From: CADEEL01 sp050246475
Lineage (GTDB): Bacteria > Pseudomonadota > Alphaproteobacteria > Caulobacterales > Aquidulcibacteraceae
Reading direction: 5' to 3'
NCBI GenBank assembly: GCA_050246475.1
Contig: JBFWVZ010000005.1
Span: 124,001 to 188,000 of the forward strand
DNA: 64,000 nt
This document shows positions 25,144-33,888 of this stretch, piece by piece (the stretch's first letter is position 1; each line of letters begins with the position of its first letter). The translations under genes and the position numbers were made by a program. The notes beneath the pieces are model-generated. The model worked only from the letters and a program-made list of their open reading frames with translations. It was not told the origin of the DNA and ran no database searches.

Positions 25144-25182
25144 CGGGCCCTCATGGCGCATCGGGCGCGGCCCGCCAAGCGC

Positions 25183-25305
25183 TCACTCCTGCGGCGGAGC
25201 GCCGTCCCGGCCGCGCTTCCCGCGCGCGACGAGCCAGATCGCCATGACGATGACGCCCGCAATGATAAGAACTGGCCAGACGAGCTGTTCGGGCGTGAGC
25301 GCCAT
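25183..25305 (-). CDS. 40-residue single-pass membrane peptide between ileS and lspA
   Basis: Starts MALTPEQLVWPVLIIAGVIV, one hydrophobic helix (~9-26) followed by a basic segment (ARGKRGRD) and a polar end (GAPPQE). The topology should place the basic C-terminus in the cytoplasm. A strong site (GAGGAGAAGAG) overlaps the ileS stop, so it is translated from the ileS-lspA transcript. I do not recognise it. Its place suggests a role linked to the envelope part of the operon. Confidence 0.65.
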   Translation of the reverse strand: MALTPEQLVWPVLIIAGVIVMAIWLVARGKRGRDGAPPQE

Positions 25306-25314
25306 CTCTTCTCC

Positions 25315-28287
25315 TCAGCGGCCGTGCGCGGCGTCCCACGCCGCCACCGCTTCGGCGTCGCGGGCGGAGAGATCAGGGTAGCGCGGATCGCTTCCGACAT
25401 CTTCCGTGAAGCGCCACGAGCGGGCGCACTTTTGTCCGCGCGCCTTTTCGACGACAGCCCAAACGCCTGGGACTTCGGGGAGCGCGAAGGCGCCCGCCGG
25501 CCCCTCGCCTGCTTCAATGGTGATCGCGCTCGTGATGCAGAGCTCGGCGAAATCGACGGCTTTCACGGGCCCGAGGAGGACCGGATCGGCAATGTAGACG
25601 CGCGGCGCGGCTTCGAGGCTGGCGCCGATTTGCTTTTCGCGGCGCGCGACTTCGAGCGCGCCGGTGACGACGCTGCGGACTTTTCTGATGTGCGCCATCT
25701 CGGCGGCGATGGCGTCCACTTTCCAATCCGCGGGCGTTTCCGGGAATGTGCGCAAATGCACCGAGACGCTCTCGGGATAACGGGTGCGCCACACCTCCTC
25801 CATGGTGAAGGGCATGACGGGCGCCAGCCACGCGGTGAGCCGTTCGAACGTCTCGTGGAGCGCGGTGAGCGCGGCTTGGCGGCGCGGGCTATCGGGGCGA
25901 TCGCAATAGAGCGCGTCCTTGCGCACATCGACGTAGAAGGCGGAGAGATCGACGTTGCAGAACTCCACCACGGCTGAAAGCGCGCGACGGAACTCGAACT
26001 TGGTGTAGGCGTCGCGCACTTCCTCATCGAGCTCGCGCAGGCGATGGAGGAGCCAGCGTTCGAGGAGCGGCCAACTTTCCTCGCGCGCCGCCTCCCCCGC
26101 AGGCGGGGGAGGAAACGAGCTCAGCGTGCCGAGGAGATAGCGCATCGTGTTGCGCAGCTTGCGGTACATCTCCATCGATTGATCGAAGATGGTTTTGCCG
26201 ATGCGGAGTTCGTCACGGTAATCGGCGGCCGCGATCAGCAGGCGGAAAATCTCGATGCCGTATTGCTTGGCGACATCCTGCGGCTCAACGCCGTTGCCGA
26301 GCGATTTCGACATCTTCCGCCCGTCCTCGGCGACGGTGAAGCCGTATGTGATGACCTCATCGTAGGGCGCGCGGCCGCGCGTGGCGCAGCTTTCGAGCAA
26401 GGAGGATTGGAACCAGCCGCGATGTTGATCCGCGCCTTCGAGATAGAGGTTCGCGGGCCAAGGCAAAGTCGGCTTCGTCTCCAGCGTGAAGGCGTGCGTG
26501 CAGCCGGAATCGAACCAGACGTCGAGGATGTCCTCGACCTTCTCGTAGTCCTCCGCGTTGTACGCGCTGCCGAGGAAGTCCTGCGCGGGCGTAGCCCACC
26601 ACGCATCGGCGCCGCCTTTCTCCATCGCGGCGACGATGCGCGCGTCCACCGCATCGTCCATGAGGATCGCGCCGTCCTTCTTAGAGACGAAGATCGGCAG
26701 CGGGACGCCCCAATTGCGCTGGCGCGAGACGAGCCAATCGGGGCGATCCTCGACCATGCCTTTGATGCGGTTCTTATCGCGCTCATCGTTCAAGCGGTGC
26801 TGGCCCCAATCGACGCGCTCGACTTCAGCGAGCGCGACCTGGCGCAGCGTTTTGCCATCGCTGTACGGGCGATCGAGCGCGACGAACCATTGCGCGGTGT
26901 TGCGGAAGATGAGCGGCGCGTGCGAGCGCCAGGAATGGGGATATTGGTGCACCAAGCGGCCGCGCGCGAGGAGCGCGCCGGCCTCGATCAGCGCCTTGAT
27001 GACGGCTTCGTTCGCCGGGCCATCCTTCCCCTGCTTTTTTCCTTCCAGCTCAAGGATGTGCAGGCCTTCGAAGCCGGGCGCTTCCTTGGTGAAGGCGCCC
27101 TCTTCATCGACGGTGAAGGGGATGTCGGCTTGGCTATGGCCGGTGGCGATCCAGATGTTGAAGTCATCGGCGCCGTGGCCCGGCGCGGTGTGGACGAAAC
27201 CTGTGCCTGCATCGTCCGTGACGTGATCGCCGGCGAGCAGCGGGACGGGAAAATCGTAGCCTTTGCCGGCGAACGGATGCGCACAGACAGCCCCTTCCGG
27301 GTTGAACGCGCCGAGACGTTTCCACGTTGCCGCCTTCGCGCTCCTCAAAGTGTCTTCTGCGAGTTTGTCTGCAACCGCGATCCGATCCCCAGGCTTTACC
27401 CAAGGCTCGAACTGCAGGCCTTGTTCAAGGCTCTGTACCTCATAGACACCGTACGCAATCTTCTCGCTGTACGAGATCGCGCGGTTCCCTGGGATCGTCC
27501 AAGGAGTTGTCGTCCAGATCACCACGGCATCGGGCAACGCCTCCAATGAAGTGCCACGCGCTTCATCCGCTGCGCGCAATGGGAACCGCACCCAAATCGT
27601 CGGCGACGTTTTCTCCGCGTATTCGACTTCCGCTTCCGCGAGGCTCGTGCGCTCCACGGGGCTCCACATCACGGGCTTCGAGCCGCGATAGACGAGGCCG
27701 GTGCGCACGACTTTCAGAAACTCGCGCGCGATGGCTGCTTCTGCGGCGAAGCTCATGGTCGAATAATAATTCTCCCAATCGCCTTCGATGCCGAGGCGTT
27801 TGAATTCCTCTTTCTGCAGCGGGATCCATTTGTCCGCGTAGGCGCGGCAGGCGCGGCGGAACTCGACGGGATCGACGTCCTGCTTCTTCTTGCCTTGCGC
27901 GCGGAAATCCTCCTCGACCTTCCATTCGATCGGAAGACCATGGCAATCCCAGCCGGGCACGTAGTCCGCATCGAAGCCCATCATCTGGCGTGAGCGGACG
28001 ACGAGGTCTTTCAGGATCTTGTTCTCGGCATGGCCTATGTGGATGGGGCCGTTCGCGTAAGGCGGGCCATCGTGCAGGACGTATTTCGGGCGCGCGGCGG
28101 CCTCTTCGCGCAGGCGCTTGTAGAGATCGATCTCGCGCCAATAGGCGAGGAGTTCAGGCTCGCGCTGAGGCAAGCCCGCCTTCATGGGAAAGCTGGTGTC
28201 GGGCAAAAAGAGCGTCTCGCGATAATCGCGGCCCTTCTCAAGCGTTTCAGAAGCGCCTTTCGCGGCGCTTGGCTCAGCGGCCATCAT
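25315..28287 (-). CDS. ileS: isoleucyl-tRNA synthetase
   Basis: Charges tRNA-Ile. 990 residues. Class I motifs HIGH (83-86, in PIHIGHAENK) and KMSKS (~657, in GRKMSKSLGNG); editing (CP1) domain between them (WTTTPWTIPGNRA). Two oddities. The linker after the catalytic core (~725-732, SSFPPPPAGEAAREES) is encoded by a small palindrome (26091-26112). The C-terminal zinc finger, normally CxxC...CxxC, reads KCARSW...DLSARDA and keeps only one cysteine, so zinc is probably not bound there. First gene of the minus-strand operon with lspA; two ATGs in tandem at 28287/28284 after CGGAG. Confidence 0.97.
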   Translation of the reverse strand: MMAAEPSAAKGASETLEKGRDYRETLFLPDTSFPMKAGLPQREPELLAYWREIDLYKRLREEAAARPKYVLHDGPPYANGPIHIGHAENKILKDLVVRSRQMMGFDADYVPGWDCHGLPIEWKVEEDFRAQGKKKQDVDPVEFRRACRAYADKWIPLQKEEFKRLGIEGDWENYYSTMSFAAEAAIAREFLKVVRTGLVYRGSKPVMWSPVERTSLAEAEVEYAEKTSPTIWVRFPLRAADEARGTSLEALPDAVVIWTTTPWTIPGNRAISYSEKIAYGVYEVQSLEQGLQFEPWVKPGDRIAVADKLAEDTLRSAKAATWKRLGAFNPEGAVCAHPFAGKGYDFPVPLLAGDHVTDDAGTGFVHTAPGHGADDFNIWIATGHSQADIPFTVDEEGAFTKEAPGFEGLHILELEGKKQGKDGPANEAVIKALIEAGALLARGRLVHQYPHSWRSHAPLIFRNTAQWFVALDRPYSDGKTLRQVALAEVERVDWGQHRLNDERDKNRIKGMVEDRPDWLVSRQRNWGVPLPIFVSKKDGAILMDDAVDARIVAAMEKGGADAWWATPAQDFLGSAYNAEDYEKVEDILDVWFDSGCTHAFTLETKPTLPWPANLYLEGADQHRGWFQSSLLESCATRGRAPYDEVITYGFTVAEDGRKMSKSLGNGVEPQDVAKQYGIEIFRLLIAAADYRDELRIGKTIFDQSMEMYRKLRNTMRYLLGTLSSFPPPPAGEAAREESWPLLERWLLHRLRELDEEVRDAYTKFEFRRALSAVVEFCNVDLSAFYVDVRKDALYCDRPDSPRRQAALTALHETFERLTAWLAPVMPFTMEEVWRTRYPESVSVHLRTFPETPADWKVDAIAAEMAHIRKVRSVVTGALEVARREKQIGASLEAAPRVYIADPVLLGPVKAVDFAELCITSAITIEAGEGPAGAFALPEVPGVWAVVEKARGQKCARSWRFTEDVGSDPRYPDLSARDAEAVAAWDAAHGR
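26091..26112. repeat. single C5/G5 palindrome inside ileS
   Basis: CCTCCCCCGC / GCGGGGGAGG, a perfect 10-bp stem with two central bases. It is one hairpin unit of the element also seen in mutL, in the M16 gene and at 62421. It is read in frame as FPPPPAGE and replaces ordinary linker residues. Confidence 0.65.
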
Positions 28288-28478
28288 GATCTCCGTCGGC
28301 GGCGTTCGCCTTAGCAGCGTTCGCGGGGAATTGCTTGTGCGTGCGTGATCCCGGTTCCGCGGAGCGAGGGCTCTAGACGCGGGCCGGGCGGCGAATTCGG
28401 GCTATGCGCGCGGCGTGCTGCATGAGCGCGAGCTAACAGAGGCGCGCCTCCCCGTCCAGCGAAGCGCGCAAAAGAAAA

Positions 28479-28502
28479 GCGGCGGGTCCGAAGACCCGCC
28501 GC
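28479..28502 (-). terminator. intrinsic terminator of the TonB-dependent receptor gene
   Basis: Perfect 10-bp stem GCGGCGGGTC / GACCCGCCGC with a CGAA loop, followed on the minus strand by TTTTCTTTTG. It lies 25 bases after the stop of the gene. Confidence 0.9.
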
Positions 28503-28526
28503 CAGACTTGGAGGTTAAGTCGCTTC

Positions 28527-31500
28527 TTAGAAGTCGGCGGTGACGCCGAAGAAGAAGTAGCGACCCAGAGCATCGTACACACCCGGCCACGTATTGCCGT
28601 TGCAGGGCCCGGACGGGCAGTTCGTCGCGCCAGTGAGCGGCGGATCTTCGTCCGTGATGTTGTTGACGCCCGCGCGGAACGTGACGTTCTCCCAGATGTC
28701 CCACGTGCCCGACAGATCGAAGTAGTTCTGCGAGTCGAGGACCGCGTCGGTGAGGTTGACGTAATCGACGCCGCCCGCAGTGAACGCTGCCGCGCTCGGT
28801 TCAAGCAGGACTTCGTCGATGTGCCGCCACGAACCGGTGAGCGCGAGGCCCGTCATCGGGGTTTCCCACGTCACGCTGGCGAGGTGGCGATAGTCCGGCA
28901 TCGGGTTGCCGAAGCCGCCGATGGCGCCGGCGCAGGCCGGGCCATAGAGACCCGCGCAATCGAACGGCGCGCCGCCGAACGGCGAGACGATGTACTCATC
29001 CACGAACGTGGCCGTGTAGTTGAAGCCGAGGCCGCCGGCGGCGCCGATGTCAAGGCGGTAGCGCGCATTGACGTCGATGCCTGTCGTTTCGAGACCGCCG
29101 GAATTCGTGTTCAAGTCGATCACATAACCGTTCGGGCCGAGCCACAGAGAGCCGGTGCCAGGCGCGCGAACCACGGCTTGGCAGAACGGTGAGAGCGCGT
29201 CTGCAGCGGCGACGCAGTTCGCCAAGATCGTGTCCGTCCCGATCGGGCCGACGCGGTCTTCAAGCTGGATGTTGTACCAGTCGACCGAGACCGCGAGACC
29301 CGGCAGGAAGGTCGGCGTGAACACGAAGCCGATGGTGACCGTGTCCGCGATTTCCGGCTGCAAGCTCGGATTGCCGCCGCCAAGGCCGTTGTACTGCGCC
29401 GCCGGGTTGGCCGCGATGGTGCCGTACTGACCAGCCGTCACGTCCATAGCTTGGCAAGCCGCCAGTGACGCCGTTGGCGTGCCGCCCGAGCAAGGATCGG
29501 TGACGCCGGCGAGGCCGACAACTTGCGGCGCGAACAGCTCGACGATGTTCGGCGCGCGCGCCGCCCGCTGGTACGCGGCCCGGAAGCGGATATCTTCCGT
29601 GGGCGCCCAGTGCCCGCCGATGCCGTACGTGTCGGTCTGGTACCCATCGCCGCCGCTGATCGAATAATCAGAGAAGCGATAGGAGAGATCGAGGCCGAGG
29701 CTTTCGAAGAACGGCTGATTCTGAACGATCGGAACGTTCATTTCGCCGAAGACTTCGAACACGGAGTAAGCGCCGTCCACCGGGCAGGTCGTGCCGCCTT
29801 GACCGATGAGATCCGACACCGTGCCGAGGATCGTGGACGGGCAGAAGTTTGCGTCCGTCCGGAGCTCAAGTTCCTCGTGCCGTGCTTCAACACCGAACGC
29901 CACGCCGATGCCGTCTTCAGCCCACGGCGACGTCATGCCGAGAGTGCCGAGATCGCCGGTCACAGCGCCTGAGAACACGCTCGTCTGGGTTTGGCCCATC
30001 TGGAACGCATTCTGCACGACGTAGTTCAGCTGCGCATCCGTCGGGCCGCCGTCGTCGAACAGATCGATCGGGACGCACCCGATGTCGTCGTTCGTCGCGT
30101 CGTCGTCGGTGTTCACCGCGCACTGGCCGCCATCGTTGATGAGGGCGCGTTGCAGGCGGCTCAGCGAGAACTCGTTGAGGTAGTTCTGCTGATAGACCAT
30201 GCGGTTGAAGAGGCCGTACACGTCATAGTTCCAGCCTTCGGTCAGTTCGCCGCGCGAACCGAGCACGAAACGATACTGGGTGTGACGCAGATCGGCGATC
30301 CGCGGATTGCCGTTCACGTTGCGGTGGCCAAGGTCGAACAAGCAGATCGCCTGGTTGCCGACCGTGCCAGCCGATTCATCTTCCGGCGTCATCGGATCGT
30401 CCGCCACGTCCGGCACCGGATCGGGGCAGTTCTCCTGGACGACGCCGTTCACGTTCGTGGTGATATAGGCCTCGACCGCGACCGGATCCGACTCATCCAG
30501 CGCCGTGTCAGGGTTGTCGCCCGCCGCGACGATGTCATCGACGAGATCGGTGAGCGCTTGGCCCGTGAAGTCCGGCACGATGTCGGCGCCGCAAATCAGG
30601 GCGACTTGCGTCGCGCCGAGGAACGGGTTGTCGCAATTCACGGCGTAGAAGCCGTTCAAGTTGCCAAAGCCGCCGCCGCGGAACGCGCCGGAGGGCGCGA
30701 TCTGAGCGCGCGTGCGGTCATCCATGAACATGGCTTCCGCATAGAGCTCAATGTGCGGGTTGATTTCGTACCGCGCGAAAGCGCCGCCCGAATAACGCTC
30801 GTCCGGACGCTGGAAGTAATTGTCCGGGGCGAAGTTATAGGGAACGACCGGCGCCGTGAGCGTTGCGCCGGGGCCGGCCTGCCGGGACGGAAGACCCGAC
30901 GAGGAGAACGCGTTCCGAACGTTGAAATTGCCGATCGTGAACGTGGAGTTCCGTGTCGCTTGGAGGCGAGACGGGAACGTCGTCGACGAACCGCCGCAGA
31001 CAAACTCGTCATCGATGAAGAAGTACGAGTTCAAATCCTGATCGAGGTTCGGCGTGCCGCCGGAGAAGAAGTTACAGGCGGAGAACCCGCGGCTATCCTG
31101 CCGCGTCGCGCCGACATTGCGATAGTCAAGGTAAGCCGTGACGTTGCCGCGGCCGTCTTCGGTGTTGGCGCCGAAGACCGTCGTGAACGTCCACGTTTCA
31201 CCATCGACCTGGTTCTCTTCCGGAACGCGGAAGAAGCGCGGCGAAATCGACTGCATCTGCTCCAGGTTGCCGAGGCGGGCGAGCGCGAACGCAACAGGCG
31301 CGTCGCCGCCCATTTGGTCGTCCTCGGTGTTCGACTGATAGAAGCTGTAGCCAGCGTCGAACCGCACGCCTTCGAAATCGTCTTGCATGATGAAGTTGAC
31401 GACGCCGGCGACGGCGTCCGCGCCGTAGATCGAGGAGGCGCCGCCCGTGAGCACTTCAACGCGATCGACCAGCGCGCCGGGGATCAAGTTCAAGTCCGCG

Positions 31501-31883
31501 GCGGAGTTCGTCACGTCGCCCGCCGTGGTGCGGCGGCCGTTGATCAGAACGAGCGTCCGGGCCGAGCCCAAGCCGCGCAAGTCAACGGTGGCGGCGCCGG
31601 ACGCGGCGTTCGAAACGCCCGAGTCCTGGCCGGCCATCGTCATCGGCAGCTCGTTGAGCATGTCCTCGACGCGGGTGACGCCGCGGCCGGAGATTTGCTC
31701 GGAGCCGACCTGCGTGATCGGGCTGACCGATTGCAGGTTGGGTTGAGGAATACGCGAGCCGGTGACGACGATTTCATCGTCCCCATCCTGCGCCATCGCC
31801 GGGCCAGCAAGACCGGTAACGGCGGCGCCCGCCATGATCGTGCCCGCCAGTAGGCGGTCTTTTTTGGACAACCAGCTCTTCAC
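28527..31883 (-). CDS. TonB-dependent outer-membrane receptor
   Basis: Energised import of a large or scarce substrate across the outer membrane. 1118 residues. Signal peptide ends GPAMAQ; a TonB-box-like DEIVVTGSRIPQ follows at once. The plug domain (~50-170) has VDLRGLGSARTLVLINGRR and VEVLTGGASSIYGADAVAGVVN. The 22-strand barrel ends with the usual aromatic residue (GVTADF). A long acidic extracellular loop carries several cysteines (CPDPVPDVADDPMTPEDE). The start is GTG at 31883, fixed by GGAGG five bases before it. The substrate is unknown; oligopeptide-binding proteins encoded just upstream make peptides a candidate. Confidence 0.95.
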   Translation of the reverse strand: MKSWLSKKDRLLAGTIMAGAAVTGLAGPAMAQDGDDEIVVTGSRIPQPNLQSVSPITQVGSEQISGRGVTRVEDMLNELPMTMAGQDSGVSNAASGAATVDLRGLGSARTLVLINGRRTTAGDVTNSAADLNLIPGALVDRVEVLTGGASSIYGADAVAGVVNFIMQDDFEGVRFDAGYSFYQSNTEDDQMGGDAPVAFALARLGNLEQMQSISPRFFRVPEENQVDGETWTFTTVFGANTEDGRGNVTAYLDYRNVGATRQDSRGFSACNFFSGGTPNLDQDLNSYFFIDDEFVCGGSSTTFPSRLQATRNSTFTIGNFNVRNAFSSSGLPSRQAGPGATLTAPVVPYNFAPDNYFQRPDERYSGGAFARYEINPHIELYAEAMFMDDRTRAQIAPSGAFRGGGFGNLNGFYAVNCDNPFLGATQVALICGADIVPDFTGQALTDLVDDIVAAGDNPDTALDESDPVAVEAYITTNVNGVVQENCPDPVPDVADDPMTPEDESAGTVGNQAICLFDLGHRNVNGNPRIADLRHTQYRFVLGSRGELTEGWNYDVYGLFNRMVYQQNYLNEFSLSRLQRALINDGGQCAVNTDDDATNDDIGCVPIDLFDDGGPTDAQLNYVVQNAFQMGQTQTSVFSGAVTGDLGTLGMTSPWAEDGIGVAFGVEARHEELELRTDANFCPSTILGTVSDLIGQGGTTCPVDGAYSVFEVFGEMNVPIVQNQPFFESLGLDLSYRFSDYSISGGDGYQTDTYGIGGHWAPTEDIRFRAAYQRAARAPNIVELFAPQVVGLAGVTDPCSGGTPTASLAACQAMDVTAGQYGTIAANPAAQYNGLGGGNPSLQPEIADTVTIGFVFTPTFLPGLAVSVDWYNIQLEDRVGPIGTDTILANCVAAADALSPFCQAVVRAPGTGSLWLGPNGYVIDLNTNSGGLETTGIDVNARYRLDIGAAGGLGFNYTATFVDEYIVSPFGGAPFDCAGLYGPACAGAIGGFGNPMPDYRHLASVTWETPMTGLALTGSWRHIDEVLLEPSAAAFTAGGVDYVNLTDAVLDSQNYFDLSGTWDIWENVTFRAGVNNITDEDPPLTGATNCPSGPCNGNTWPGVYDALGRYFFFGVTADF

Positions 31884-32266
31884 GTAAACCTCCAAGTCGA
31901 ATCCCTAGCGCCAGACCTCTGCCCATCGGCTTTGCGGTGGCTTTTCGTCGTGAAGCCGTGCCGCCCAGCCTTGAGTGTCGAGCGCGCGAGGGCCCTCACC
32001 CTCGTCGCTGCCGGGAACTTGGACTGATCGTCAGCGGGGGAGCAAGCGATTGGTTAGCGCCCAAAGGAGGTCGGGGCGAAACTGTGGCGCAAAAGACGCA
32101 ATTCAGGCGACCGCCGGGCCCGTTCGTCGCAATCGCGACAGGCACTTAGGCCCTTTATCCACAGCGAAAGCCGCATTTTCACCAGCGCGTGATCGAGGCG
32201 TCTGGATCGTTTCGGGTTCGTGCGCCGCGGGAATCGATCTGGCGCGCCAGCGGCCGATTCTCCCGC
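31884..32266. other. 383-bp intergenic region upstream of the receptor gene
   Basis: Both flanking genes run leftwards, so this gap holds the receptor promoter and the 3' end of the binding-protein transcript. I find no gene, no RNA fold I can name and no strong inverted repeat. Confidence 0.45.
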
Positions 32267-33868
32267 TCAGGGGCGGATGCGGAACCAGCGCGCCCTGTGG
32301 ATATCCTCGACATTGTCCGCGTAGCCGGCCAGGCGCGGATGGACGAGGTTCCGCGAGGCCCCGAACGTCAGCGGGATGACCGGGAATGTGGCCATGGCCA
32401 TCCGCTCCGCCTCGCGCATGAGGGCGGCCCGGCGATCCCGGTTCAGTTCGCGGTCTGAGGCATCGAGCAAGTCGTCGTAAGCAGAGCTTTGGTGGCCCGA
32501 GTAATTCTGCGCGCCGGTGCGGCTGTCGAACAAATACAGAAAGTTCCGCGCGTCGTTGAAATCCGCCAACCAGGTCGCCGACGCGATCTGGAAATCATGC
32601 GCGCGCAGCGTCGCGTAGTAGATTTGACCTTCGAGCGGTCTTAGCCGCACCCGCACCCAAGGCGCGATCCCACGCGCGTCCGACTGGATAACGACGGCGA
32701 GGCGCGGCGAATCCTCGCCCGTGGCGTGCGTCATTTCAAACTCGAGGGGACGCTCGGGGCCATAGCCCGCCTGCTCCAGCAGCCGCCGCGCGCGGGCGCG
32801 CCGCGCCTCGATCGGCGCGCCGATAAAATCCTGGATGCGCTCGTCAGGATAGTTGTCGACGCCGAACGGAATGAAGCGCGCCGCCGGCTGCTCCCCGGTG
32901 CGAAAGATTGCGCGGGCGATGAAGGCCCGATCGACGACGAGGGAGAGCGCTTCTCTGACGCGGGCGTCATCGAAGGGCGCCCGCCGGCGGTTCATCGGCA
33001 GATACCGCACCATCATCTGCGGCGCGACGCGGACGTAATCCGGCATTTCGCGCTCGAGCTGTTCGAGCTGATTGGCGGGAAACGAGATGGACCAGGCGAG
33101 TTCGCCGGCGCGCACCCGCCGCGCCGTCACCGCGGAATCGCCTGTCGGGTAATAATAGAGATCGTTGAGCGCCACGTTAGGTGCGTCGAAGAAAGCCGGG
33201 TTTTTCGAGATGCGGATGAGCGCGTTCGACCACCATTTGACCAGCTTGAACGGCCCGTTGACCGCGATGTGGCGCGGCTTGACCCAATCGTCGCCGACGC
33301 GCGCGATGACGTGGCGCGGCACGGGATAGGCCGTGTTGTGGCGCAAGAGGCTCGGAAGATAAGGCGCGGGGTAAGCGAGCCTGATCTCCAGCGTGCGCGC
33401 ATCGAGCGCGCGCACGCCGATGTTTTCGACTGGCGTTTCGCCGCTCTTGGCGGCCTGCGCGTTCTCGATGACGTAAAGCAGCGCCGCATATTCGGCGATC
33501 GTCTCGGGATCGAGGATGCGGCGAAACGAAAACTCGAAATCGTGCGCCGTGACGGGCCTTCCGTCTGACCAGTTCGCCTCGCGCAGATGAAACCGCCAGG
33601 CGAGGCCGTCCTCGCTCGTTTCCCAGCTGAGCGCCATGCCGGGAATGGCGCGCCCGCGCGGATCCTCCGCGACGAGGCCGACGAACATCCCCGAGATGAC
33701 ATTCGACTCCCAGTTCGACACCGCCTTGTGCGGGTCGAGCGTGAACGGCTCATACGAATTGCCGATGTCGAGAATGCCGCGCTCGGCGTCGAGCCCGATG
33801 ACCGGCGGCGCGCAGGAGGCCAACGCGCCCCCCGCTACCAACAACACATCGCGCCGCCTCGCTCGCAT
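32267..33868 (-). CDS. oligopeptide ABC transporter substrate-binding lipoprotein (family 5)
   Basis: 533 residues. Lipoprotein signal MRARRRDVLLVAGGALASC. The SBP family 5 signature is plain: NSYEPFTLDPHKAVSNWESNV, MALSWETSEDGLAWRFHLR, ANWSDGRPVTAHDFEFSFRR and ALSLVVDRAFIARAIF. Closely related to the next gene upstream (33889), with which it forms a 20-bp-spaced pair. Such proteins bind oligopeptides in the periplasm and deliver them to OppBC-type permeases, here encoded at 36144-37972. Confidence 0.92.
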   Translation of the reverse strand: MRARRRDVLLVAGGALASCAPPVIGLDAERGILDIGNSYEPFTLDPHKAVSNWESNVISGMFVGLVAEDPRGRAIPGMALSWETSEDGLAWRFHLREANWSDGRPVTAHDFEFSFRRILDPETIAEYAALLYVIENAQAAKSGETPVENIGVRALDARTLEIRLAYPAPYLPSLLRHNTAYPVPRHVIARVGDDWVKPRHIAVNGPFKLVKWWSNALIRISKNPAFFDAPNVALNDLYYYPTGDSAVTARRVRAGELAWSISFPANQLEQLEREMPDYVRVAPQMMVRYLPMNRRRAPFDDARVREALSLVVDRAFIARAIFRTGEQPAARFIPFGVDNYPDERIQDFIGAPIEARRARARRLLEQAGYGPERPLEFEMTHATGEDSPRLAVVIQSDARGIAPWVRVRLRPLEGQIYYATLRAHDFQIASATWLADFNDARNFLYLFDSRTGAQNYSGHQSSAYDDLLDASDRELNRDRRAALMREAERMAMATFPVIPLTFGASRNLVHPRLAGYADNVEDIHRARWFRIRP

Positions 33869-33888
33869 CGCGCGACTATGACCCGACT

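Noticed and set aside
28288..28478. tRNA or other RNA gene between ileS and the receptor terminator
   Set aside because: No cloverleaf, anticodon arm or CCA-like end could be found in this G/C-rich stretch.
29991..31853. 620-codon open frame on the plus strand
   Set aside because: It is the antisense of the TonB-dependent receptor; long antisense frames are expected at this GC content, and the minus-strand protein has full family motifs.
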